14,796 nt of DNA from Basidiobolus heterosporus B8920 (GCA_000697455.1 JNET01029434.1:1-14796), one strand, 5' to 3'; positions 1 through 10,583 are shown, numbered from the stretch's first letter. Numbers and translations are program-made. The notes: generated by a model not told the origin, from the letters alone.

Positions 1-109
1 GAGAGCTGCTTCCATGTCAAATGAAAGATAACATCTGAACAAATCATTATCTATATGAAACGCTACGTTATCCCGAATTAAGATAATCCAATAAATACAC
101 AGAAGGTGT

Positions 110-2691
<2,582 letters not shown>

Positions 2692-3190
2692 AGTTATTGT
2701 GCACGATACGTACTTTGACAACCAAAAAAAAAAGAATTCCGATCTTCTAACAATCTTATGTCAACCCTTAATTCTGAGACAAACCAATCGATTGTAAACC
2801 AAAAAAATTGGATCTAAACTCGAAAACCTGCGCAACGTTATTTTTCAATCATTATGAAACGATTCAAAAGGCGCAGTTTGCTAGCGGTACCTACGCCAGA
2901 TTGTGTATGGATTTATACAAGCAAGATCAGTTCCTTGTCTGTTTAACATATGGTTTACTGATGTAAAATACGTTTTTTGAGAGCAGACTTGATCATTTTC
3001 ATGAGAATTTAATGACCCAAAATACTCAACTCAATAGTGCATTCAACATCTAATTACCGGATTATTTCCAGTCATCTTATATTTAAATTAATATAGAAGC
3101 AGCCATATAAAGCCTGATCTAAATCAATTTAACGAGTGTTAATGCTAAGCCCAAGGTGTTATATATTTATATTCCAATCTCTCAGTTCAT
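2692..3190. other. Intergenic: PRP43 upstream region, no gene seen
   Basis: About 500 bp upstream of the helicase start. It holds an A-run on the plus strand (2723-2732, the minus-strand T-run just upstream of the ATG), an AT-rich block near 3078-3095 and a TATAAA at about 3105-3110 on the plus strand, upstream of the decayed surface-protein copy. A 30-codon ATG reading frame at 2854 has no supporting feature. I see no RNA gene or mobile element. Confidence 0.6.
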
Positions 3191-3199
3191 GATCTCATC

Positions 3200-3415
3200 A
3201 TCGGTCTCAAGATCCCCCAGCCTCATCAGAAGGGCTGAAGTTCCCCCGTAGTGCGAGTGGAAGTCGGCCATCAAACTTGATATTACAGAACATCAAGTCT
3301 AGGTGCAAAGGGTCCAAGAATCAGAGCTCACGGTGGTACCTGTCGCCTCACGTTCATCCTCATCTAGCGTTAGTTCACATGTCCTTTCCAGTACTAGGTA
3401 TGGGTATCAATCTGA
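3200..3415 (+). pseudogene. Decayed copy of the Ser/Thr-rich surface-protein gene at 3936
   Basis: This stretch aligns by eye with the neighbouring gene at about 4080-4350. The segment reading RSQDPPASSEGLKFPRSAS then GSRPS matches RSQGPVSSGRPKSPGNMN then GGRPS in the intact gene, nearly codon for codon. About 115 bp further on, in another frame, VASRSSSSSVSSHVLSSTR matches IASRSISSGTISSLSVLSS. The two matching blocks sit in different frames, the part between is shortened relative to the intact gene, and I can find no start codon with a signal peptide and no hydrophobic tail. It is therefore best read as a tandem duplicate that has lost coding function. An unrecognised intron could in principle join the blocks, but no convincing splice pair is visible. 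Confidence 0.72.
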
Positions 3416-3935
3416 CTTGAACAAACTCCGATTTGGTTAACCTGTACACCTGAATCCAGATAGGCATCAGTGCATGAATAGGTTGGTTATGTTAAGAATT
3501 TCAACTGTAGACATCTAATTAAATCAAGGTAAACACATCTCTTAGAAGAGCCAGTCTTGCTTTCTAAACAACGCAAATATGTCGCACAACGACCAATAAA
3601 TTGTAACAATTTTCATCATGATTGTGATCAGATGAACACGCGTTTATACTGTTAGTAACAAAGGTAGCTCAGCACCTAATATTAGTTTGAATCTGTTAGA
3701 ATAATATCGTGACAAGTTGCATTTATTCTTGCTTCAGGTGTTGAATACTTCCGTATGGTAACCGTGTACTGCTAGATTGCCCATTATTACTTTGAAATTT
3801 GCCCTAATCCCAAAATACTAAAAAGAAACAAAACCAAAATTTAGGGGCATCGATTCAGCCAGTCCAGAACTAAACAAACACAATGTACTAATGTGATTAG
3901 TAGATCCACCATACACTCCTTACTCAAACTTCAGG
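3416..3935. other. Intergenic upstream of first surface-protein gene
   Basis: 520 bp with no convincing coding potential on either strand. It contains an ACGCGT hexamer at 3638-3643 (the MluI cell-cycle box sequence in fungi); a single chance occurrence is quite possible. No clear TATA box close to the ATG at 3936. Confidence 0.45.
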
Positions 3936-4493
3936 ATGCACCCCAGCTTTAGCATACTTACTACGTTGTTCATGGTCTACTTGACTGGTCTGGCATTACA
4001 CGCGCAAACCTTTGGCAACCCTACTACTGATGAATTACCATCAGCCATAGTAATTAGTGGATCTCCTCATTTGACTTATAGTCGGAGCCAAGGTCCAGTC
4101 TCATCAGGAAGGCCGAAGTCCCCCGGGAACATGAATGGAGGTCGGCCATCTGAAACATCAGGCTTCAGACCCGATAGTATCGAAATATCAAATTCAGTTG
4201 CAACTGGTTCAAAAACGTCCGCTCCGATCAGTGCCAGTGACACTCCCCTCAGTTCAACTCCACCAGGCGCACCAATATCTCTTCCATCCTCAGCTATCGC
4301 CTCACGTTCCATATCATCAGGTACTATTTCCTCACTTAGCGTTCTTTCAAGTGCCAGTCCGGCGACTACGTTGGGCACCAGTGTAGCTGGTAGCCCAATA
4401 TCAACCATTGTATCTAGTACAGCAAGTCAGCTATACACAAACATGAGCGTGTTGTACTCATTGATACTTTTGGTACTTGTGTGGCATTTTTAA
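3936..4493 (+). CDS. Secreted Ser/Thr-rich, probably GPI-anchored surface protein
   Basis: 185 aa, single exon, real ATG. Residues 1-23 look like a signal peptide (hydrophobic core around 7-21, likely cleavage in ALHA/QTF). The middle (about 30-165) is rich in Ser, Thr, Pro and Gly with little predicted fold, typical of an O-glycosylated stalk. The last 15 residues (171-185, SVLYSLILLVLVWHF) form a hydrophobic tail ending at the stop with no basic cytoplasmic segment, as in GPI attachment signals; small residues just before it could be the omega site. A tail-anchored reading is the alternative. I recognise no catalytic domain, so the function is unknown; a cell-wall, adhesion or coat role is inference from composition. 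It is related to the decayed copy at about 3200-3415 and more loosely to the next gene (shared block TPPGAPISLPSSA versus LSPGAPSGFPSA). Confidence 0.75.
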   Translation: MHPSFSILTTLFMVYLTGLALHAQTFGNPTTDELPSAIVISGSPHLTYSRSQGPVSSGRPKSPGNMNGGRPSETSGFRPDSIEISNSVATGSKTSAPISASDTPLSSTPPGAPISLPSSAIASRSISSGTISSLSVLSSASPATTLGTSVAGSPISTIVSSTASQLYTNMSVLYSLILLVLVWHF

Positions 4494-4685
4494 CCATGAA
4501 TAATCAGCTCTGAGATATCTAAGCCACTTCGTCAATAGACCAAATATACTGGTACATTTTTTCTCTGTTCAGCCACTTAGAAGTTCCAAAACACTCCATT
4601 TGATGACAGCAACATATTGAGAGCGCATTCCCATCTTCCTATCAGGCTGTTGTCAAGTCTAAGCAGATATATTTACTTCATTTCC

Positions 4686-4691
4686 AATAAA
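4686..4691 (+). terminator. AATAAA, candidate poly(A) signal
   Basis: Canonical AATAAA on the plus strand 193 bp after the stop of the surface-protein gene ending at 4493. Plausible position, but a single hexamer in AT-rich DNA is weak evidence. Confidence 0.35.
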
Positions 4692-4849
4692 TATCCCGAA
4701 ACATACACCACGTAACTTGAACACATAGGAAGTGGTTTCAGTGTCTGATTGGAGAATGTCCAGCTATAACTAGAACAACGCGAAAAGAATCAATTTCGTT
4801 CATTGAAACTATCAAGCCATATAGCAGTGATCTCATACGATTGACAGCG

Positions 4850-4860
4850 TATTTAAATAG
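4850..4860 (+). promoter_or_regulatory. TATA-like element before second surface-protein gene
   Basis: TATTTAAATAG lies about 40 bp upstream of the ATG at 4900. If it is a functional TATA box the 5' UTR would be very short. Weak, position-based evidence. Confidence 0.3.
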
Positions 4861-4899
4861 GACGCGATGTTTAACTAAAACTATTCTACTTAGTAGTTC

Positions 4900-5397
4900 A
4901 TGCAGATTATGCGTAAATACGTTGAACAGACCAATAGGACAGCCTCAATTATTTTATATTTACTTGTACTTTCATTTGTGTTTGTCCAAACACTTGCCAA
5001 CGTTAATCCAGACATTAATGTTGACCAGAGTATCTTGACAACGATAACATCCTCATCGGTTCAGAGCACCAAAACACTAAGCACTAGCTCCTCCCCGAGT
5101 TCGTCCACAAAATCTTCTGGAGTGTCAAAAACTAGTGTTGGAAGCAAAAGTCAATCAACAACCAATGAAGTTGCCTCACCATTAACTAGTAGTATTACAC
5201 CTGAAACTAAGACTGGATCTAGCCAACCTACAACAAGACCTCTATCTCCTGGGGCACCAAGTGGTTTTCCATCAGCAACCCAATCAGTATCAAAGACCTC
5301 ACCTTCACCCACTAAAAGCGATGGTGCCATCTACCTGATCAATACAAACGTGGCTGGCGGATTGATTGCTCTTCTGCTAGTTAAAGCTTATCTTTGA
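4900..5397 (+). CDS. Second Ser/Thr-rich, probably GPI-anchored surface protein
   Basis: 165 aa, single exon. A hydrophobic stretch at 17-30 (IILYLLVLSFVFVQ) behind a short basic, polar start looks like a signal peptide, with likely cleavage near TLA/NVN (33). Residues 45-140 are dominated by Ser and Thr with scattered Lys and Pro. The C-terminus (150-165, NVAGGLIALLLVKAYL) is a short hydrophobic tail of GPI type, with small residues SDGA (140-143) as omega candidates. No known domain. It sits 406 bp after the first surface-protein gene on the same strand and shares the overall plan and the PGAP..PSA block, so a tandem paralog that has diverged greatly is likely. A second in-frame ATG (codon 4) could be the true start. 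Function unknown; a wall or coat role is inferred from composition only. Confidence 0.72.
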   Translation: MQIMRKYVEQTNRTASIILYLLVLSFVFVQTLANVNPDINVDQSILTTITSSSVQSTKTLSTSSSPSSSTKSSGVSKTSVGSKSQSTTNEVASPLTSSITPETKTGSSQPTTRPLSPGAPSGFPSATQSVSKTSPSPTKSDGAIYLINTNVAGGLIALLLVKAYL

Positions 5398-5580
5398 TCC
5401 ATTACACACTGTATCTTAATCGGCACATTACGGATCTATCGTTTTCTTTACAGATGCACACAGTCCTCTACCTTCATATTCTGAACTTCAGTATTTACTT
5501 GCTACTAGCGCTGAGCCTATCTCCAGAATAATCACCAATATATGAATGTTTGCATAAAAGCTTCCTTCCTGGAATTATAG

Positions 5581-5604
5581 ACACACACATATATATATAA
5601 TATT
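5581..5604. repeat. AC/AT dinucleotide microsatellite
   Basis: A run of AC units passes into AT units in the intergenic region after the second surface-protein gene. Simple-sequence repeat; no function implied. Confidence 0.8.
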
Positions 5605-5737
5605 GGTACATGTGAGCAATCCCGCATGATTCTAATACAAACTTTTACAGTTCGCAATAGTGGTGTGATCATAGCCTAGTTCAGACTTTAGATTATCATC
5701 ATTGCTTGAAGGGCTTTTCAAGTATTTTTCCAACTGA

Positions 5738-5830
5738 GATTCCTTCATAGAGTCTTCAGTATCACATTCCTGGGAATATATCTATGCTGCCGGTGGTTTT
5801 TTCATAGTAGTACGTATGGCTTTCAAGTAG
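5738..5830 (+). pseudogene. Probable C-terminal remnant of a third surface-protein gene
   Basis: A plus-strand open frame ends at the TAG 5828-5830 and reads ...ESSVSHSWEYIYAAGGFF, then IVVRMAFK and stop. Its end resembles the GPI-type tail of the gene ending at 5397: AAGGFFIVVRMAFK versus VAGGLIALLLVKAYL, same length to within one residue and both followed directly by a stop, with a Ser-rich lead-in. The frame is closed just upstream (TGA at 5735-5737) and no start or signal peptide is visible, so it looks like the 3' end of a decayed paralog. The match is short and hydrophobic, so chance similarity cannot be dismissed. Confidence 0.4.
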
Positions 5831-6092
5831 AGTACACGAACGAAACACTGCTTACTAAGCGTACGGGAATACAGACCATAAAGGAAGTGAACAGCCGGTA
5901 CCTTCTTGACAAAAATATCCAAATTGCAACTTTAGCGCAACTGAATACATCAGTACTTTACATGTCTCTCCGGGCCTTATGTAGTACACTTGTAGGTGTG
6001 AAACGGGTCATATTTCATCACAATGAGATTTGCTACTAGTGGTCGTAGACATCTATCAGATACGTGATGCATCATATGTAGTCATCCGCAGA

Positions 6093-6098
6093 CACGTG
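6093..6098. promoter_or_regulatory. CACGTG E-box upstream of the bHLH gene
   Basis: Palindromic class B E-box about 810 bp upstream of the bHLH start codon. The protein encoded downstream carries the His-Glu-Arg residues that recognise this hexamer in class B bHLH factors, so autoregulation is conceivable. One hexamer this far upstream may be chance. Confidence 0.25.
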
Positions 6099-6673
6099 TT
6101 TACTCTTCCCATCAAAGAGTTAGGAATGAAGGTTTTAGTGACACTGAACCCACTGGAGATGCGTAGTATTCTTGCCACCCTTACATGGCGAAGATTAGCT
6201 TTATTACTAGTACGATCAACGTGGCACGGAGGATCAAGTGCGTGATTGATGGATGTTGATTGAATGCATACCAGGATACAATAAATTTCATTCATCTCAG
6301 TCAATCATCCTAGCCAGGTCGTGGCTAAACACCCAGTGCCAAATCAGTCAGAAGGGAGCAGTTTCGCACCCATATGACGATTTTTGTACCTACCATTTCT
6401 GGAAGTAGCACCTATTTAGGCAACTTTGGGGCCTTTCCGAATCATATGGATATTCTTCGGAGCAGATGGATGCCTTTTCTCATCAGAAATACCTGATTGC
6501 GAACAAATTTGGGTCAGGTGTAGCAGGTGCAGTCAGTGTAGTATAATTCTAGCCAACATTAATTTATAACCGAAACAATACAAGGAAGGTGGAATAGGAA
6601 ATCACCTGGTGCAATCTGAACGTATCTGAATTCCAAATCTGGTTTTATCAAATTCCCATTTGACCTTTTTGCT

Positions 6674-6680
6674 TATAAAA
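6674..6680 (+). promoter_or_regulatory. TATA box candidate for the bHLH gene
   Basis: TATAAAA lies 229 bp upstream of the ATG at 6909 and is followed by a long pyrimidine-rich run, a common arrangement around fungal transcription starts. This would give a 5' UTR of roughly 200 nt. Confidence 0.4.
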
Positions 6681-6908
6681 CGATTCTGGCTCAGAGCTTT
6701 CCCCATTTTTTTCCAGCTCAGATTTCTCTCTGTTATTTGACACCTTCAGAACGTCAATTTGTCCCGATTGTCGCTCACATTCTCCCCTCGTTCCCTCACT
6801 ACATTTTGTATTAGCTCTTGTTTTAATATACGCGTATATTACTTACTGTTTATATTTTGATTTCATCTACCTCGGATATACATATTTCTCTGTTCTCTTG
6901 TATACATC

Positions 6909-8279
6909 ATGCCGCCTCTTAATTACTACAAAGATCAAGTCGATTATTCTTCTTACTTCTCATACACAGGCAAGGGTAACGCAGCCTCTCGCTTTTCTTC
7001 CCCCTTTGATGTAGATAGCATTAAGGGGGAGGCCCACCGAAAGGGCTCTCAAATCCCTTCAGACCAACCACTCTTTTTGAATTTTACTGCCGACCTCAAC
7101 CCTCAGAATGGAGCCAAAAAACAGAAGGCGAAGAAAAAAAATAGCTACAAAGTGAACGGAGTGAACATTTTGAATAGAAAAAGTTTGGATAGTTCTACAG
7201 CACTTGAAAGGCTTCAAAAGAGGCGGGAGAATCATAATTCCGTAGAGAGGAAGAGGCGAGATAATATCAACGCCACTATCATGGAGATTTCCGAACTTTT
7301 GCCGGGCACTGTGTCTACTTCCTCGAAACCTAATAAGGGAAATATACTAAAACTCGCCTCGAAATATATTAGGGTAAGTGCTGTTTATAAGTGTTGATTT
7401 GTTTTCATTTTGGTATTGATTTTCATTTGGTGATAGGAGTTGAAATACGAAGTCAGAGCACTGAAAAATGAAGTAAGAGTTTTAAAAGGAGAAGAGCCTT
7501 TGGAGGAAGAAGAGGAAGATGTCAAAGAAGTAAGGAAAAGAAAGAATCTTGATCAAGAGAGTTCCGATGAGTCTGATGAGGATAATGACAATGGTGAGAA
7601 GGACGATCAGGATATGGATAATGAAGAGGATGTATATTCTTCTGCTGACCCCTCTCGCCAAGTGTCCCCTGAATTGACGCCTGACATAGGTTCGCCAGAA
7701 GACGATTGCAAGGAGTCTCAAGACTCTGAGAAATCCATCCCTGAAGCAACACCTGCAACTGGCAAGGTCGAAGATCAACCCAAGCCAGAAGTGCTCAAAG
7801 AAGCAAACACTCCTGACCTTTCAGAGAATAATACAAAAGCGAATTTTATCCAGGAAAACTGTCGACAAGCAGTAGTGTCCACTCCTAAAAATCAAGAGAA
7901 TTTCAATAGTCCCGAGGATAACAGCCTTTATGATAACCCAGTCGAGTTACCTAGTTACCCTATACTTGGCGGAAGTAAACGTCAGCGCGCTGACACCTAT
8001 TCCTTGCCGGGAATGGGTCAATTCTCTCCCATGACTACTACTACACTTTCACATATGCATACCTTCAGTGCTTCCCCGCGCCAAAGTGTACCTGCAAGTC
8101 CGTTTGGCTTCCAACTTCCTAGCCCTTCACATCCAGTTGCACCAACGCCACCTACGAATAGCCAGGCTCATTTTGTTAACCACATGGTTCCCATGTCGAG
8201 TTATCAATCACATCCTCACGCTAGAGGCCCTCCAAACATGATGTTCCGTGAATACAGCGGGAATATAAATATGTATTAG
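6909..8279 (+). CDS. bHLH-leucine-zipper transcription factor, Rtg3/MiT-TFE-like
   Basis: Two exons, 6909-7373 and 7437-8279, with a 63-bp phase-0 intron (GTAAGT..ATAG); 435 aa. The basic region RRENHNSVERKRRDNI (105-120) has H109, E113, R116 and R117, the pattern of class B factors that bind CACGTG. Helix 1 (about 119-131), a loop holding KPNKGNILK (140-148), and helix 2 across the splice junction (about 145-160) run into a zipper with L157, L164, L171. The NKGxIL block is seen in yeast Rtg3 and animal MITF/TFEB, which suggests that group rather than Cbf1. After the zipper come an acidic stretch (174-222), a basic RKRK (188-191), many Ser/Thr-Pro sites, a KRQRADTYS site (336-344, PKA-like) and a Ser/Pro/Met-rich end, plausibly a regulated activation region. 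Nuclear; target genes (retrograde, lysosomal or lipid) cannot be told from sequence. Confidence 0.9.
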
Positions 8280-8566
8280 AAAATTGCACTCACTTTTATT
8301 TCCACTCATTCAAAAGCGCCTTTACTATTCATGAACCTATTATTAACCATATGAAATTTTGCATATTTACTCGATCAATGTCATTGCTTTATATAAAGAT
8401 TAGAAATCTGGTTATATTTCAACAAGTAAATAAGAGTTTTTTCTCTCTTAGATGGATAGTGGGTAGAGGAAGCAGGGCCATGAAGCAGGTCAGAACTAAT
8501 AAAGTTAGTGGCCCTATTCAGCAAAAATGTGGCTAATTGCGTCAGCCTGAGATGCTGGCCGAGACG
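8280..8566. other. Convergent 3' region between bHLH and gamma-SNAP genes
   Basis: 287 bp between the two stop codons. It probably holds both 3' UTRs. AATAAA occurs on the plus strand at 8498-8503 and could serve the bHLH transcript. A plus-strand open frame near 8351-8536 shows no recognisable protein character. Confidence 0.5.
8498..8503 (+). terminator. AATAAA, candidate poly(A) signal of bHLH gene
   Basis: Canonical hexamer about 220 bp after the bHLH stop codon, within the convergent 3' region. Evidence is positional only. Confidence 0.35.
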
Positions 8567-10022
8567 CTAACATAGCCCACCTTCCTCCTCTATGGGCTCA
8601 GATTCGAAAATCACGTTAGCTGGACCGGAGGCAACTTGCGATTCATTAGCCGCTTGAGGCACGGGGGCGGCTACGCTACCACCACCTGGAACTCTCAAGT
8701 TTCTCGCGATACGAGCAACCTATCACAATAATGAGGATTATATTATACAAGACAATCAGCTAAAAGGTCAGGTTACCTCATTGTCCAAGAAGTTTACGAT
8801 ACGACTTGACACTGCCTCTTGTAGTTTTTCCTGATCGAAGTTTTGGAATGCTTCGATGATTTCCTGTGCGACAGATGCCTCGTCACCCACACCAAAGCCA
8901 CCTCTACACATTTAATTTTAGCCTCTGATGAAATTAAGTTCGTGAGTTGAGATCTCTTACTGCATGAAGTTCGTGTATTGCTTGTTAGCTTCCACATCAT
9001 CTCCCATTCCCAACAATACGATGATAATACTCAAATAAGTTTTATCCAGATTGGCCGTGATCCCTAGACCCTTATTAATGTCTGCGAATTTCTGTAACAT
9101 TTCAACCGCTTTCTCGAATCTTGAATGTGAATTCATTATGTAAGTGTCAGATCAGAGGGGAATGTTCGATCTCTTGAGCAGGCTTACCGACGGTTTTTAA
9201 GGAGGACAGTGATGGTTTTACGAAAAGTATCTACGCCAAAACGACCTCTCTCTTCAGTTTCATACATATTACAAGCGGCAATATACAGCTCCATGGACTG
9301 TTCGATATCAATGTTTTCAAGTGCTCTAAATGTTGGTTCATTAAGTATTTTCGCTAGAGTTTCAAGTGAATACATTGCGAGTCACTCACTTTCCGCCCTT
9401 CTCCAGCATCTCAGCTGCGTTATCTGCAGAGCCATGAGCATTATACAAGTCACTTGCTTTGCGATAATACATAGCAGCACGTTCAGGTTCTTTTGTCTGT
9501 ATATTCATACTTGCTGCCGATTCATAGGCTTTAGCTGCCATGAAAAGACTACAGTACTGGAATAAGTACAGTTTCAAAAATAGAACTCATTCAGAAAACC
9601 ACTCACGAGTCAGCTTTAAACTGGGCTTCAGCAGCTTTTAAAAAAGCTTCCGAAGCTTTTTCATAAGATCTGGCTGCTTTAAAGCAAGAAGCTGAATACA
9701 GCCCAGAGTAAGTTTTAACAAAGTCCATCAAAAAAAAGGAAGAAACCAGTGAAATTTAGAAGTTTGACCTAATCGAGGAAACTAATGCATAACTTTACCG
9801 GCTTTCTCATAGTATTGTCCTGCGATATCCCATTCGGGCTTTCGAAACCAACCCTTTGTAGCACTAGAAAGAGAATAGATTACCTCACTCAGTGACTGAC
9901 TTTAAAGAGAATCAAGTGAACTACATCTGTCTTGTCCAACCGACGTAGCCCATTAGTGAAACATACGCTTTATCGCCAGATTTTAAAAATTCTAGACCTT
10001 CGTTTATTCTTTGAGTTTCCAT
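8567..10022 (-). CDS. NAPG: Gamma-SNAP (NAPG), complete, eight exons
   Basis: SNAP family adaptor that, with NSF, takes spent SNARE complexes apart after membrane fusion; the gamma form is known for endosomal and mitochondrial-partner roles in animals. Exons by eye: 10022-9967, 9863-9799, 9691-9607, 9548-9390, 9325-9188, 9119-8961, 8903-8777, 8719-8567; introns are 57-107 bp and all phases close. The product is 313 aa (human gamma-SNAP 312). It starts METQRINEGLEFLKSG (family KINEGLEHL), then KGWFRKPEWDIAGQYYEKA, FMAAKAYESAASM, KALENIDIEQSMELY, ETEERGRF, LLKNRRFEKAVEML, VARIARNLRVPGGG, and ends EEEGGLC, the same GGLC end as human gamma-SNAP. Alpha-SNAP/Sec17 lacks this end, so gamma is the right class. 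The fold is an all-helical TPR-like repeat; cytosolic and peripheral. It runs convergent with bHLH and divergent from the Gemin7-like gene. Confidence 0.95.
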
Positions 10023-10271
10023 GATGTTTAGACCCCTAATTAATGGCAAGGTCAATCAAACGAAGGTGGCAGTTATTTTATGTGGTAAAGAGAATGACCG
10101 ATAAAACTATCAATTATTTATTTGGAATATATCTAAACTGTTCTAGTCAGCATGCAATTTCTAATTGATCGATCACTGTATTCGTAGAGCTTATTAACAT
10201 ATGTAAGGCTAAATTTATGTAAATATATGCACTATTTTTCACCTTAAAAGAAGCATCTTCAGCACTTTACT
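10023..10271. promoter_or_regulatory. Shared divergent promoter region, gamma-SNAP / Gemin7-like
   Basis: Only 249 bp separate the two start codons, which point away from each other, so both promoters must lie here or overlap. The interval is AT-rich with ATATAT- and TATTTA-like stretches but no single clear TATA box. Co-regulation of the two genes is possible but is inference. Confidence 0.6.
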
Positions 10272-10583
10272 ATGGACAAAGAAGTAGTAGCGATATCAAA
10301 ACTACGCGAAAGAACTTTACTCTTCTGGTTATCTGTACAAAAAAACCAACCTACAACAAAGTTTCATTTATTTGAAAAGTAAGCCTTTCCTCAGGTTCAA
10401 AGTTTTCCTCAACAATTGCCTCACTGAAGCTTTCTTTTTAGAAATACTGCAAGCGGACAACTTAAATGTACTGATGCTGAAGAGCGTCATTTTCATGTAG
10501 AAAACTTGCACACTCCAGTGGGAATCTATCCGAACGTACTTATTAGATCTACCGATATCGAATACTTGGAATTTGAAGCTTGA
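10272..10583 (+). CDS. GEMIN7: Gemin7-like SMN-complex subunit, two exons, 82 aa
   Basis: Exon 1 is 10272-10378; a 63-bp intron (GTAAGC..TTTTTAG) is followed by exon 2, 10442-10583. The 82-aa product carries LRERTLLFWL near the start (10-20) and, in its second half, TDAEERHFHVENLHTPVGIY and LIRSTDIEYLEFEA. This matches the Gemin7 Sm-like fold signature LRERxLRxxL..TDxxxxxFxVxxLxTPIGxxxxxLxRxxDIxxxxF as I recall it, including spacing and the end of the protein. Gemin7 pairs with Gemin6 as an Sm-like dimer in the SMN complex, which loads Sm proteins onto snRNAs in the cytoplasm. It is shorter than the human protein (131 aa) because it lacks the disordered N-terminal extension. It is divergent from gamma-SNAP. 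It was found by eye, since neither exon forms a long open frame. Main alternative: another Sm-like or LSM small protein. Confidence 0.85.

Larger units (their letters stand above)
4494..4899. other. Intergenic between the two surface-protein genes
   Basis: About 400 bp that probably holds the 3' UTR of the first gene and the promoter of the second. No further gene or copy of the family was recognised here. Confidence 0.5.
5398..6908. other. Long gene-poor region before the bHLH gene
   Basis: About 1.5 kb with no intact gene that I can support. It contains a probable C-terminal remnant of the surface-protein family (5738-5830), an AC/AT microsatellite (5581-5604), a CACGTG E-box (6093-6098), a TATAAAA (6674-6680) and a pyrimidine-rich stretch from about 6690 to 6908 that is probably the promoter and leader of the bHLH gene. 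Confidence 0.6.

Noticed and set aside
2854-2946. 30-codon ATG frame upstream of PRP43
   Set aside because: Too short, with no homology or conserved feature; expected by chance.
4076-4408. 110-codon minus-strand open frame opposite the first surface-protein gene
   Set aside because: Mirror of the low-complexity Ser-rich coding strand. It has no recognisable domain, while the plus-strand frame has a signal peptide and a GPI-type tail.
6030-6245. Plus-strand 71-codon frame ending ALLLVRSTWHGGSSA, slightly like a GPI tail
   Set aside because: The resemblance covers only a leucine run, the lead-in is not Ser/Thr-rich, residues continue past the tail, and there is no ATG where expected.
7482-7778. 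Two minus-strand open frames opposite the bHLH gene
   Set aside because: They arise from the acidic GAA/GAG-rich tract read backwards; the plus strand has a clear bHLH protein.
8351-8536. 61-codon plus-strand frame between bHLH and gamma-SNAP
   Set aside because: Lies in the convergent 3' region, has no domain or sensible composition, and is more likely untranslated sequence.
9326-9389. Reading gamma-SNAP residues LETLAKILNEPTF as coding
   Set aside because: That stretch follows a GTGAGT donor and in-frame stop. Removing 64 bp to the ATTTAG acceptor gives GKALENIDIE, which aligns with GKLIENVDPE of human gamma-SNAP without a gap.
9692-9966. Possible box C/D snoRNA in the two longer gamma-SNAP introns (103 and 107 bp)
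   Set aside because: TGATG- and CTGA-like strings occur but not as a proper C..D pair with terminal stem.
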